A DNA stretch of 64,000 nt, taken from the NCBI RefSeq assembly GCF_021183825.1, contig NZ_CP089211.1, positions 1,426,001 through 1,490,000 of the forward strand, written 5' to 3'. The DNA comes from Sinomicrobium kalidii. Lineage in GTDB: Bacteria; Bacteroidota; Bacteroidia; Flavobacteriales; Flavobacteriaceae. The notes beneath the pieces are model-generated. The model was not told the origin of the DNA, made no database searches, and saw only the letters and a list, made by a program, of their open reading frames with translations. Positions 26,621 through 35,293 of this stretch are shown here, in pieces; the first letter of the stretch is position 1, and every line of letters begins with the position of its first letter. The translations under genes were made by a program, and so were the position numbers.

Positions 26621-28138
26621 TCATCTGGACAATTTATTCAGGACCCCGAAAACCCCACGGACAAAAGTAGCGCTGGTCAACACCTTGATCAGGGGGTTCA
26701 TCCCGGAACTCTTTCTTCGTGAAGTGTTTTTTTCCGCCTTTTTACGTTCTTCCTTCGCTTTTTGTTGTGCTTCCTCGGTTTCGGCCTGTTCTATTTTCCG
26801 GTTCAGAATTTCATAGGCACTTTCCCGGTCTATTTCCTCATTGTATTTCTCAACGAGCCGGGACCCCTCTATAATCTCTTTTATTTCGGTATCGGTAAGT
26901 ATATCCATCCGGCTCATCGGGGCCCGGAGCATTGTGGCTGCCAGGGGTGTGGGCCGTCCTTTTTCGTTCAATGCCGTTACCAGTGCTTCCCCTATCCCCA
27001 GGGAGGTCAGCACTTCTGCCGTGTCGTAAAAGTCGCTCAGCGGATAGTTTTCGGCAGTCATCTTAATAGCTTTCCTGTCTTTGGCGGTAAAAGCCCTCAG
27101 TGCATGTTGTATTTTCAATCCTAGTTGTGATAATACGGCATTGGGCACATCCGTAGGCAACTGGGTACAGAAATACAATCCGACGCCTTTGGAACGAATT
27201 AGTTTTACGATACTCTCTATCTGGTCCAGCAAAGCATCGCTGGCTTCGTCAAATATCAGGTGGGCTTCGTCTATAAAAACCACCAGCTCCGGCCGGCCCG
27301 TATCGCCCTGTTCGGGCATGGTGTTGTATATTTCCGCAAGAAGACTCAGCATAAACGTAGAAAAAAGCTTCGGCCTGTCCTGTATATCCGTAAGGCGGAT
27401 AATGTTTATGTAGCCCCTGCCGTTTTCATCCACCCGCATTAGGTCGTCGATCTCAAAAGAACGCTCCCCGAAGAAAAGTTCGGCGCCCTGTTGTTCCAGT
27501 TCTACCAGTTTCCTCAGGATCGCCCCGGTGGAAGCCGTAGATATCCTCCCGTATTCATCTTCTATTTCCTCCTTGCCTTCGTTAGTAATATATTGCAGTG
27601 TTTTTCTCAGGTCCTTTATGTCCAGTAACGGGAAATGATTGTCGTCGCAGTATTTGAACACAACAGACATAACTCCGGACTGCACATCGTTCAGGTCCAG
27701 TATCCGCGATAAAAGCACCGGGCCGAACTCAGAAATCGTGGCCCTGAGGCGAACACCGTCCTGCACGGAAATGGTCATCAATTCCACGGGGGAACCTTTC
27801 GCCTCGTAGGGTAATCCGATTTTCGCATGCCTTTCTTTGATAAAATCGGCTTCCTCTCCCGGTTTGGCTATTCCGCTCAGATCGCCCTTGACATCCATCT
27901 GCAATACCGGGATACCCTGCCGGGACAGGTGTTCGGACAGGATTTGCAGTGTTTTTGTCTTTCCCGTTCCCGTGGCTCCGGCAATAAGACCGTGACGGTT
28001 AAAAGTCTTCAACGGAATTTTTACATAGGCATTGGTTACGGTTTCCCCGTCAAGGATGGCTGATCCCAGGGTAATGGCATCGCCTTTAGTGGTATATCCT
28101 TCTGTAATATGCTTAAAAAAAGTATCTTTCCTGCTCAT
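26621..28138 (-). CDS. DUF853 / HerA-like ATPase
   Basis: The 505-residue soluble P-loop ATPase belongs to the DUF853 (YjgR, HerA-FtsK-like) group. Walker A is GATGTGKT (about 54-61), Walker B is LVVFIDEAHLIFDEA, with DVPNAVLSQLGLKIQHALRA downstream. The C-terminus is a charged coiled tail. The start at 28138 (MSRKDTFFKHITEG) fits the family. An upstream in-frame start adds 35 residues translated from intergenic repeats and is rejected. The biological role of the family is not settled; DNA or protein translocation is inferred from HerA. It is divergent from queE. Confidence 0.9.
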   Translation of the reverse strand: MSRKDTFFKHITEGYTTKGDAITLGSAILDGETVTNAYVKIPLKTFNRHGLIAGATGTGKTKTLQILSEHLSRQGIPVLQMDVKGDLSGIAKPGEEADFIKERHAKIGLPYEAKGSPVELMTISVQDGVRLRATISEFGPVLLSRILDLNDVQSGVMSVVFKYCDDNHFPLLDIKDLRKTLQYITNEGKEEIEDEYGRISTASTGAILRKLVELEQQGAELFFGERSFEIDDLMRVDENGRGYINIIRLTDIQDRPKLFSTFMLSLLAEIYNTMPEQGDTGRPELVVFIDEAHLIFDEASDALLDQIESIVKLIRSKGVGLYFCTQLPTDVPNAVLSQLGLKIQHALRAFTAKDRKAIKMTAENYPLSDFYDTAEVLTSLGIGEALVTALNEKGRPTPLAATMLRAPMSRMDILTDTEIKEIIEGSRLVEKYNEEIDRESAYEILNRKIEQAETEEAQQKAKEERKKAEKNTSRRKSSGMNPLIKVLTSATFVRGVFGVLNKLSR

Positions 28139-28174
28139 GCGATGTAAATTTTGATAAAAATAAACCAATTTTTT

Positions 28175-28255
28175 TGAAGTACGAAGGCGGAAGTATAAGC
28201 TACGAAGTATCTTGCCCTCAACTTCACACTTTACACTTCGCACTTCTGACTTTTG
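28175..28255. repeat. GAAGT-type inverted repeat tract upstream of queE
   Basis: GAAGTACGAAGGCGGAAGT on the left faces CACTTCGCACTTCTGACTT on the right, forming an imperfect long inverted repeat between the DUF853 and queE starts. It is the source of spurious N-terminal extensions of both genes. Confidence 0.55.
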
Positions 28256-28260
28256 TATCG

Positions 28261-28268
28261 TATCTTTG
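28261..28268 (+). promoter_or_regulatory. -7 box directly before queE start
   Basis: TATCTTTG matches TAnnTTTG and is followed by CCGC and then ATG, a 4-nt spacing that predicts a leaderless transcript. Confidence 0.55.
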
Positions 28269-28272
28269 CCGC

Positions 28273-28905
28273 ATGATAAAAGAAGATGTTTCCGGATTGG
28301 TGGACAAAGGGGAAATGCTTCCCCTCATGGAAGAATTCTACACCATACAGGGCGAGGGCTATCACAAGGGTACTGCGGCCTACTTTATAAGGATAGGCGG
28401 TTGTGATGTGGGCTGTCACTGGTGTGACGTAAAGGAAAGCTGGAATGCGGAGACCCATCCGCCTACGGCTGTAGACAGCATCGTGGAAAATGCCGCAAAA
28501 TATTCCGATACCATTGTAATCACCGGCGGGGAACCGCTTACATGGAATATGGAGCCGCTTACCTCGCGTTTAAAGGCCAGAGGGCTCAAAATACATATCG
28601 AAACTTCCGGAGCCTATCCCCTTACCGGGATCTGGGACTGGATATGCCTTTCCCCGAAAAAGATAAAACTCCCCACGGGGGACATTTACGAAAAGGCCCA
28701 TGAATTAAAGGTTATTGTTTACAATCAGCACGACTTTAAATTTGCCGAAGAACAGGCTGCAAAAGTGAACGAAAACTGTATCCTCTATTTACAGCCGGAA
28801 TGGAGCCGCCGGGACAAGATGATGCCGGAGATCGTGGATTTTGTAATGAAAAACCCGAAGTGGAAAGTTTCGTTACAAACGCATAAGTATCTGAATATTC
28901 CCTAA
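28273..28905 (+). CDS. queE: 7-carboxy-7-deazaguanine synthase
   Basis: Radical SAM enzyme of queuosine/7-deazaguanine biosynthesis, converting 6-carboxytetrahydropterin to CDG. From the ATG at 28273 it is 210 residues: EEFYTIQGEGYHKGTAAYFI, the CxxxCxxC cluster motif CDVGCHWC (Cys44, Cys48, Cys51) and the ITGGEPLTW SAM-binding motif, ending LQTHKYLNIP as in QueE. The longer upstream start is rejected because it reads through intergenic repeats and the promoter box. No other queuosine gene lies in the window. Confidence 0.95.
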   Translation: MIKEDVSGLVDKGEMLPLMEEFYTIQGEGYHKGTAAYFIRIGGCDVGCHWCDVKESWNAETHPPTAVDSIVENAAKYSDTIVITGGEPLTWNMEPLTSRLKARGLKIHIETSGAYPLTGIWDWICLSPKKIKLPTGDIYEKAHELKVIVYNQHDFKFAEEQAAKVNENCILYLQPEWSRRDKMMPEIVDFVMKNPKWKVSLQTHKYLNIP

Positions 28906-28926
28906 CGGGTACCGGACTGGTTGCGA

Positions 28927-28946
28927 GTTGCCGGTTTCCAGTTGCC
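28927..28946. repeat. 20-bp inverted repeat, left end of four-helix-bundle cassette
   Basis: GTTGCCGGTTTCCAGTTGCC, the exact reverse complement of 29395-29414. Nearby GTTGC units add to it. Confidence 0.85.
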
Positions 28947-28964
28947 GATTGTGAGTTTTGTCAG

Positions 28965-29337
28965 TTATGATCTCCAGTGAGAAGTTACATATTCTTTAAA
29001 GCTATATATTTTTCCTCCTAATGCATGATACTGCTCCGCTAATTCGGAAATATCCTCACCTAAGCCGGGATATAGGATCTTTAATTTTTCCAGATGATTT
29101 ACAGTTTCGTCATTACTGGAATTGGGAATATGTCAAAAACTTCACAAAATCGTTTTTGTATTTTTTTCGACCATAACCTTCCACAATATTGGAATTAACC
29201 GAATCCGATGACCTTCGTAACTGACTTCCCAACTCGAACAGTTCATATTTTGGTAAACGTAAAGATAATCTGTGCGCCTTGATAAATAATTCGAATGAAA
29301 TCTTATAGATGTCAAGGTCTCTGTAAGAAGTAGTCAT
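28965..29337 (-). pseudogene. Four-helix-bundle (S23/IVS-like) protein gene, frameshifted
   Basis: The first 74 residues (29113-29337) are the N-terminal half of a four-helix-bundle protein of the 23S rRNA intervening-sequence family: [49 protein letters not shown]. The frame stops at once (FQ-stop). A shift near 29119-29124 restores the family's second half ([31 protein letters not shown]) to a stop at 28965, giving the normal length of about 123 residues. The gene is therefore broken by a small indel, or there is a sequencing error. It is flanked by perfect 20-bp inverted repeats. Confidence 0.88.
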
Positions 29338-29394
29338 AATTATTGATTTTTATTGGTTTGGTTCAAACAGTAATAAAACACCCCCATAACAACA

Positions 29395-29414
29395 GGCAAC
29401 TGGAAACCGGCAAC
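29395..29414. repeat. 20-bp inverted repeat, right end of four-helix-bundle cassette
   Basis: GGCAACTGGAAACCGGCAAC, exact reverse complement of 28927-28946. The two enclose a 488-bp unit containing only the four-helix-bundle gene. Confidence 0.85.
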
Positions 29415-29416
29415 TG

Positions 29417-30385
29417 TCACGCCCTGCTATATTTCCTGCGGTAATCCTGCGGCGTTAACCCCGTAACCCTTTTAAAAATCTTCCGGAAGGTTTTCAGGTC
29501 GTTATAGCCTACGTCATAGATCACCACATTGATACTTTCCGTTTTTCGTTCCAGTGCTTTTTTTGCTGCCTCTATCTTTACGCGCTGTAAATATTCCAGG
29601 GGAGTGTTTTGCGTGGCGTTCTTGAACCTGCGTATAAAATTACGCTTGCTCATATTGGCCCTTTCGGCCATGTTGTCCACCGATAAGGCGGTATGATAAT
29701 TTTCTTCGATGTATTCCTGTGCCTTCAGGATTTCCCCGTCTTCGTGTTGATGTTGCCCCTGAAATACGCTGAAATGCGCCTGGTTCACCCTATCCATATC
29801 TATGGAAAACATCTTGCTGACCTGTACCCCCACTTCCCTGCCGCAAAATTTTTCGACCATATACAAGATAAGATTTAACGAAGAAAAAGCGCCTCCGCTG
29901 GTATAAATACCATCCTTGTCTGTAATTACCATATCGGGCATCAGGTCAATATCCCGGTAACGTTGCTGCATATCCGGAATGGCAAGCCAGTGAGAGGTAC
30001 AGGGTTTCCCGGACAACAGCCCCGCTTCCGCAAGGAAATAACTGCCAAAACACAAACTGGCCACCTCCGCCCCTCTTTCTTTCATTGTACCTATCCATTC
30101 TACCAGGGCCCTGTTCTTTTGCAGGACGCCTGTAGCATCACCGTTAAAGGCCGGGACAATAACGAGATCAGTATTCGTCACTTCGGTCAGGGTTTTATGA
30201 CAAATGAAGCGTGCCGGGGCAAAAAGCTGTATGTTCCTCGTCTTTTCGCTTACCAGCTCCAGTTCAAAAGGAGCAGAAAGCCCCATACCTTCCACAAACC
30301 TGTTCGTTCCGAGAAATATGTCTACCGCTCCCGACAACGCAGACAATACTGCATCTTTATAAACAAGTAAGGATATTTTTTTCAT
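29417..30385 (-). CDS. GlxA-type transcriptional regulator (DJ-1/PfpI + AraC)
   Basis: The 322-residue regulator has an N-terminal class I amidotransferase-like DJ-1/PfpI domain (about 1-180, with SLCFGSYFLAEAGLL at the nucleophile-elbow position) and a C-terminal AraC/XylS double HTH (about 220-318: LSVDNMAERANMSKRNFIRR, VIYDVGYNDLKTFRKIFKRV, GLTPQDYRR). Such proteins usually activate adjacent operons in response to a small molecule. It is divergent from the DinB/VOC/SRPBCC/MATE run starting at 30591, the likely target. Confidence 0.92.
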   Translation of the reverse strand: MKKISLLVYKDAVLSALSGAVDIFLGTNRFVEGMGLSAPFELELVSEKTRNIQLFAPARFICHKTLTEVTNTDLVIVPAFNGDATGVLQKNRALVEWIGTMKERGAEVASLCFGSYFLAEAGLLSGKPCTSHWLAIPDMQQRYRDIDLMPDMVITDKDGIYTSGGAFSSLNLILYMVEKFCGREVGVQVSKMFSIDMDRVNQAHFSVFQGQHQHEDGEILKAQEYIEENYHTALSVDNMAERANMSKRNFIRRFKNATQNTPLEYLQRVKIEAAKKALERKTESINVVIYDVGYNDLKTFRKIFKRVTGLTPQDYRRKYSRA

Positions 30386-30590
30386 ACGATTGTCCTTTTG
30401 ATATCGTTATTGGCATTACCTTTATGACTGACTCACATTCCCACGTAAGACATTGAAAACCGGGTAATTATCCCTATTCAATCAAAAATACACATTTTTT
30501 GTCACAAACACCCCCTTAATATGGCAATTATACACTTTATGGTTGTCGGTTTTCTTTCCGAGTTTTGTATAAACATAAAAGCCTATCACC

Positions 30591-31139
30591 ATGAAAACGC
30601 AATTATTAGCACAGTTCGACCTCCATCAAAGGCTATATAATAATGTACTGGAAGACCTGACCGATGAGGAAACGAACAAGAGAGTAAACGGCAACACACA
30701 GATGAACCATATCAAGTACCTTGCCGGGCACCTGCTCAATGCACAATACGGACTTGCCTACCTGGCGGGTATGTCTCCGGAAGTGAAGTGGAACGAATTG
30801 TTTGCAGCCGCAGGTCAGTCTGAAGCCAAAGACGGTATTCCCTATCCGGATATCGAGGCTGTGAAAAACGAGTGGAACCAAATACACGGGGAGATCCGGA
30901 AAGGGCTCGAAAAATTGTCTTCCGATACCCTGAACGATACGCCGGCACCTCCCCTGGACGGTATTATCGGAAATTCTACATTACAAGGTGTTTTTGACAA
31001 TACCGTTGCAGGGTTATGGGCTTTTTTCAACCATCACCAGGCCTATCATATCGGACAGATCGGTATCCTGAGAAGGGGACTTGGCAAGGCTGCCATGCAC
31101 TACGATGAAGTCCGGACCCGGATTGCGGAAAACAAATAA
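30591..31139 (+). CDS. DinB family protein
   Basis: The 182-residue soluble four-helix DinB/YfiT-type protein has LLAQFDLHQRLYNNVLEDL, MNHIKYLAGHLLNAQYGLAY and NHHQAYHIGQIGILRR, whose spaced His residues form the metal site of the fold. Bacteroidetes members are thought to be thiol- or metal-dependent small-molecule transferases, but specific reactions are unknown. First gene of the plus-strand run opposite the GlxA-type regulator. Confidence 0.88.
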   Translation: MKTQLLAQFDLHQRLYNNVLEDLTDEETNKRVNGNTQMNHIKYLAGHLLNAQYGLAYLAGMSPEVKWNELFAAAGQSEAKDGIPYPDIEAVKNEWNQIHGEIRKGLEKLSSDTLNDTPAPPLDGIIGNSTLQGVFDNTVAGLWAFFNHHQAYHIGQIGILRRGLGKAAMHYDEVRTRIAENK

Positions 31140-31162
31140 AATAATCTATAAAAACTTTAATT

Positions 31163-31615
31163 ATGAAAGCAGTAAATGTATATCTGAACTTTGAAGGCCA
31201 GACCGAAGCCGCCTTCAACTTTTACAAATCCGTTTTCGGAGGCGATTTTATGGGCGGTATCATACGCTATAAGGATTTCCCTCCCATGGATGGCGTACCA
31301 CCCCTTTCCGAAGCCGAGCAAAACCTTGTGGGACACGTTTCCCTTCCGCTGGGCGAGCACTCCATACTTATGGGAACGGATGTTGTGGAATCCATGTGCG
31401 ACGGCCAAAAAACAATAATGGGCAATAACGTCCAGATCACCCTCGAAACCGACAGTACCCAGGAAGCCGAAACATTTTTCGGCAAACTGTCCGAAGGAGG
31501 CCGTGTCCTGATGCCGCTTGAAGAAACGTTCTGGGCTGAAAAATACGGGGCCTGTACCGATAAATTCGGGGTATACTGGCAGTTCAATTATACCGGAAAC
31601 AAGGCACAGGGATAG
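31163..31615 (+). CDS. VOC superfamily protein, PhnB-like
   Basis: The 150-residue protein of the glyoxalase/VOC fold (PhnB/YjdN-like group) begins KAVNVYLNFEGQTEAAFNFY and contains GGDFMGG, GHVSLPLGEHSILMGTD and GACTDKFGVYWQFNYTG. It lies 23 bp after the DinB gene, so it is co-transcribed. Members are often annotated as 3-demethylubiquinone-9 3-methyltransferase-like but lack a demonstrated activity. Stress or detoxification is inferred from context. Confidence 0.88.
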   Translation: MKAVNVYLNFEGQTEAAFNFYKSVFGGDFMGGIIRYKDFPPMDGVPPLSEAEQNLVGHVSLPLGEHSILMGTDVVESMCDGQKTIMGNNVQITLETDSTQEAETFFGKLSEGGRVLMPLEETFWAEKYGACTDKFGVYWQFNYTGNKAQG

Positions 31616-31718
31616 AACAGGCACACTTAAAAGGGTTTCCGGGTCTTTCGCACACAATGATCCGGAAATCAATATAATACCTGTCAAAAATAATTATTAC
31701 CTTATAAAAATTTTAGTC

Positions 31719-32168
31719 ATGGAAAAATTTCAGATCACCATAAACGCACCCCGGGAAAAAGTGTGGGATGCCCTCTGGGATGAAACCAGCTACCCGGTGT
31801 GGACCGCTCCCTTCAGCGAAAGTTCGCAGGTAAAAACCGAGCAGTGGGACGAAGGCAGCAAAGTATTGTTTATAGACGGGGATTCCGGCGAAGGTATGGT
31901 TTCCAAAGTGGCCAGGAACATCCCGGGCGAATTTATGTCCTTCAGGCACATCGGCATTATTAAAAACGGTGTGGAAGATACGGAAAGCCAACAGGCCAGG
32001 GAATGGGGCGGAGAAGAAAACTATACCCTGAAAACCATTAACGGAAAAACCGAGCTGACCGTGGATATGGATATTGATGAAAAACACAAGAGCATGTTTG
32101 AAGACCTCTGGCCGAAAGCACTTCAAAAGGTAAAAGACCTGGCCGAAGGAAAACAGGCATACACTTAA
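31719..32168 (+). CDS. SRPBCC (AHSA1/START-like) domain protein
   Basis: The 149-residue ligand-binding-fold protein starts at the ATG at 31719, which gives the family's typical MEKFQITINAPREKVWDALW. It continues with SYPVWTAPFSESSQV and ends in the long C-terminal helix (MFEDLWPKALQKVKDLAEGK). The fold has a hydrophobic cavity for small ligands; the ligand is unknown. Third gene of the run. Confidence 0.88.
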   Translation: MEKFQITINAPREKVWDALWDETSYPVWTAPFSESSQVKTEQWDEGSKVLFIDGDSGEGMVSKVARNIPGEFMSFRHIGIIKNGVEDTESQQAREWGGEENYTLKTINGKTELTVDMDIDEKHKSMFEDLWPKALQKVKDLAEGKQAYT

Positions 32169-32197
32169 AAAACCCAACCGAAAAGCGATGCACCACC

Positions 32198-33625
32198 ATG
32201 GAGGAAAATAAAAACACTACAATAAACAAACCGCGGTCAAAACGTTCTATCTGGAAAGATCTCAAAAATGCCATATGGGGCACGGAAGCCGACTATACGA
32301 AAGTGAGCCTGAAAAAAGCCATCTTTCTCCTGGCGGTGCCCATGATCCTGGAACTGGTCATGGAATCAGCTTTTGCTGTTGTGGACATTTATTTTGTGGG
32401 TAAACTCGGGCCATCTGCCGTGGCCACCGTTGGCCTTACGGAAACCTACCTGTTCCTGCTCTATTCCATAGCCATGGGGCTCTCCATGGCCGTTACCGCT
32501 ATTATTGCCCGGAGGATCGGCGAAAAGAAAAAAGAAGATGCCGGGGTTTCTGCCGTTCAGTCCATTTTTATCGGCCTGCTGGCCTCGCTCCCTTTTGCTG
32601 TTGGCGGAATATTCTTTGCCAGGGAACTGCTCACTCTTATGGGCGGTGATCAGTGGAGCCTGGAGCACGGCTACCGATACACGCAGTGGATGCTTGGCGG
32701 AAATGCCGTAATCATGCTCCTGTTTGTGATCAATGCCATTTTCCGCGGCGCGGGAGATGCCGCCATTGCCATGCGTATTCTCTGGATATCCAACGGGATA
32801 AACATGATACTGGATCCGTTGCTCATCTTCGGCTGGGGCCCCGTTCCGGCCATGGGAATAGAAGGTGCGGCCATTGCTACCAATATCGGGCGGGGTATCG
32901 GCGTACTCTCCCAGTTATGGCTCCTCTTCAAAGGCGGAAAACACATCCGGGTAAAACTCTCCCAGTTATACTGGAATGCGGGAATGATGCGCAACATCCT
33001 GCGCACTTCACTGGGTGGTATAGGCCAGATGATCGTTGCCATGACCTCATGGATATTTCTTGTACGCATACTCGCCGATGTGGGGAGTGAAGCTGTGGCC
33101 GGTTCAACCATAGCAATGCGTATTATGATGTTTACCCTGATGCCTGCCTGGGGGCTTTCCAATGCCGCCGCTACACTTGTAGGACAAAACCTGGGGGCGG
33201 GAAATCCGGAACGCGCCGAATCTGCAGTATGGAAAATTGGTTTTTACAATATGATCTTCCTCGTCGTGGTCTCGGTAATCTATTTTTTCTTCAACCAGCC
33301 GCTGATGAGCTTATTTACGGATGACCCCAGGGTTATAGCCATAGGAGGAGAATGGCTCCGCATTCTTTCCTACTCTTATTTTGTGTACGGCTGGTGGATG
33401 GTCTCCGTACAGGCCTTTAACGGGGCCGGAGATACAAAAACCCCTACCCTGATCAACCTGGTCTTTTTCTGGTTCATCCAGATCCCGTTGTCCTACCTGC
33501 TGGCCATTACGCTCGGCTGGGAGCATTCCGGAGTCTTCTGGAGCGTATTCATTTCAGAGACCGCAGTAGGCCTGTTTACGCTCTGGCTCTTTAAGAAAGG
33601 AAAGTGGAAAACAGTAAAGGTTTAA
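32198..33625 (+). CDS. MATE family efflux transporter
   Basis: The 475-residue inner-membrane multidrug/toxin exporter has 12 hydrophobic helices in two halves. Characteristic stretches are ELVMESAFAVVDIYFVGKLG, FRGAGDAAIAMRI and LVGQNLGAGNPERAE in the linker between halves. The N-terminal 30 residues are charged and cytoplasmic. Co-directional with the DinB, VOC and SRPBCC genes, so it may export a compound handled by them. Substrate unknown. Confidence 0.93.
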   Translation: MEENKNTTINKPRSKRSIWKDLKNAIWGTEADYTKVSLKKAIFLLAVPMILELVMESAFAVVDIYFVGKLGPSAVATVGLTETYLFLLYSIAMGLSMAVTAIIARRIGEKKKEDAGVSAVQSIFIGLLASLPFAVGGIFFARELLTLMGGDQWSLEHGYRYTQWMLGGNAVIMLLFVINAIFRGAGDAAIAMRILWISNGINMILDPLLIFGWGPVPAMGIEGAAIATNIGRGIGVLSQLWLLFKGGKHIRVKLSQLYWNAGMMRNILRTSLGGIGQMIVAMTSWIFLVRILADVGSEAVAGSTIAMRIMMFTLMPAWGLSNAAATLVGQNLGAGNPERAESAVWKIGFYNMIFLVVVSVIYFFFNQPLMSLFTDDPRVIAIGGEWLRILSYSYFVYGWWMVSVQAFNGAGDTKTPTLINLVFFWFIQIPLSYLLAITLGWEHSGVFWSVFISETAVGLFTLWLFKKGKWKTVKV

Positions 33626-33668
33626 AAAAACAGTTAACATCCAATATGATGCATAAAAAAGAAGACCT

Positions 33669-34049
33669 ATGATCACTAAAACCATTCAATTTCCCGTTTT
33701 GGTAGAAGATCTTGAAGCGGCCAAAGCCTTTTATACACAAAAATTCGGTTTTACCATCGTCAGGGAGGAGGAATTTTCGCCGGACTGGAAATACCTGACC
33801 GTGGCCCCGCAGAAAGATAACGAAACCGTGATCGAACTGCTGGAAGCCAAAACCGGCGAACAGAAGGCGCAAATCGGGAAACAAGTACACATCCAGCTGG
33901 CAACGGATGATATTCAGAAAGATTACGCGGTCTTAAAATCGCGCGGAGTCATATTCCACAGTGCACCCAAAAACGTCCCCGGAGGAAAAGGAGCGCCCTT
34001 TGAAGACCTCTGCGGCAATGTATTTGACCTGTATCAGAAAATATCCTGA
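33669..34049 (+). CDS. VOC family protein (glyoxalase/bleomycin-resistance-like)
   Basis: The 126-residue single VOC domain has IQFPVLVEDLEAAKAFYTQK at the start, HIQLATDDIQKDYAVLKSRG in the middle, and PFEDLCGNVFDLYQ near the end, with Glu/His metal-ligand positions. No relation by sequence to the PhnB-like protein at 31163 beyond the fold. Part of the same run, 43 bp after the MATE gene. Confidence 0.88.
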   Translation: MITKTIQFPVLVEDLEAAKAFYTQKFGFTIVREEEFSPDWKYLTVAPQKDNETVIELLEAKTGEQKAQIGKQVHIQLATDDIQKDYAVLKSRGVIFHSAPKNVPGGKGAPFEDLCGNVFDLYQKIS

Positions 34050-34119
34050 AAATTGGGTATCTTTATGTTAAATTAAAAACACTATGTTCTCAATATTAAC
34101 CACATAAAACCAAAACAAA

Positions 34120-34539
34120 ATGAAAACACCCCGAAAAACCTCAAAAAAGATGTTCTGGACAGGAAAAATCATCAGCATCCTGCTCGTCTTGTTCCTGCTC
34201 ATGGATGCCATCATGAAAATCATCAGGGCCACTCCTGCTGTCGAAGGAACAGTAGCACTCGGGTATCCGGAAAGCACTGTTGTGCCCATGGGAATTATTT
34301 TACTCATCTGTACGGTACTCTATATCGTTCCGCGCACTTCCGTATTGGGAGCCATTGTACTCACCGGCTACCTCGGAGGAGCTACGGCCACGCATTTCCG
34401 GGTGGAAGAGCCCGTTTACTTTTCCGTAGCCTTCGGAATACTGGTATGGCTGGGCGTATATCTATGTGACCATCGCCTGCGTACTCTTATCCCCCTTCGT
34501 AAAAAGGAAACTGTTGAAAACGGTAACAGCACATCATAA
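34120..34539 (+). CDS. DoxX family membrane protein
   Basis: The 139-residue protein has four hydrophobic helices (about 15-33, 54-70, 77-95, 101-118) with the sequence of DoxX-like proteins: ISILLVLFLLMDAIMKI, VLGAIVLTGYLGGATATHFR. Its role is probably in redox or thiol homeostasis at the membrane, by family analogy only. Confidence 0.85.
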   Translation: MKTPRKTSKKMFWTGKIISILLVLFLLMDAIMKIIRATPAVEGTVALGYPESTVVPMGIILLICTVLYIVPRTSVLGAIVLTGYLGGATATHFRVEEPVYFSVAFGILVWLGVYLCDHRLRTLIPLRKKETVENGNSTS

Positions 34540-34646
34540 ATTAATTTGAACTTTAATCCCGCGGCGTTTTATACATATCTGTAAAAACTCCCGGAAAACA
34601 CGGGGTATTTGAACCCGTTATTTATTCATATCAAAAAACTCAAATC

Positions 34647-35291
34647 ATGAAAAAAACAAGTATTCTCATCGCAGCTTTTGCCGTACTGACCGCTTTCGGT
34701 ACAAAGGACACGATTCGCACTCAGGACCCGGTAAACCCGGTCACTACCATTACCAAGGACGATAAAAAAGTCCTGCTCGACTACTTTAAGAAAACCAACA
34801 AAAAACTGTGGAAAAATGTAAAAGGGTTGAGCAGTGCTCAATTACAATACAAAGCCGCCCCGGAAAAATGGTCGGTGGCTCAATGCCTGGAACATATTAT
34901 CCTCACGGAGGATTACATTTTCGAAATGGTTGAAAAACTGATGCAGGACCCAGCCAACCCGGAGCGAAGGGACGAAATAAAAATCACGGACGAAGCCCTC
35001 ATCAATGGCATGACAGACCGCAGCAAGAAAGCCAAGGCCCCGGAGGAAATACAACCTGAAGGTTCCTACACCGATACAAAATCGGCCATGAAAGCTTTTG
35101 AGGAGCAACGAAAAAAAATCATCACATTCCTCAAAAACACTCCGGTTGAAGAGATGCGAAAACACGTTACCGATTCCCCTTTCGGCGCTATCGATGCCTA
35201 CCAGTTTTCACTGTTCATCGCTGCACACAGTGCCAGGCATACACTTCAAATAGAAGAAGTAATGGCCGACTCCGGGTTTCCTTCGGAATAG
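34647..35291 (+). CDS. Exported DinB family protein
   Basis: The 214-residue DinB-fold protein has an N-terminal hydrophobic signal (MKKTSILIAAFAVLTAF), WSVAQCLEHIILTEDYIF, and the C-terminal metal-ligand segment FIAAHSARHTLQIEEV. Unlike the DinB gene at 30591 it appears to be secreted to the periplasm. Last gene of the plus-strand run, 2 bp from the convergent DUF2461 gene. Confidence 0.85.
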   Translation: MKKTSILIAAFAVLTAFGTKDTIRTQDPVNPVTTITKDDKKVLLDYFKKTNKKLWKNVKGLSSAQLQYKAAPEKWSVAQCLEHIILTEDYIFEMVEKLMQDPANPERRDEIKITDEALINGMTDRSKKAKAPEEIQPEGSYTDTKSAMKAFEEQRKKIITFLKNTPVEEMRKHVTDSPFGAIDAYQFSLFIAAHSARHTLQIEEVMADSGFPSE

Positions 35292-35293
35292 TG

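Noticed and set aside
28139..28243. 35-residue N-terminal extension of the DUF853 ATPase
   Set aside because: It translates intergenic GAAGT-type repeats. The family begins at MSRKDTFFKH.
31157..31687. 176-codon minus-strand frame over the PhnB-like gene
   Set aside because: It is antisense to a well-supported VOC protein and the translated sequence has no family features.
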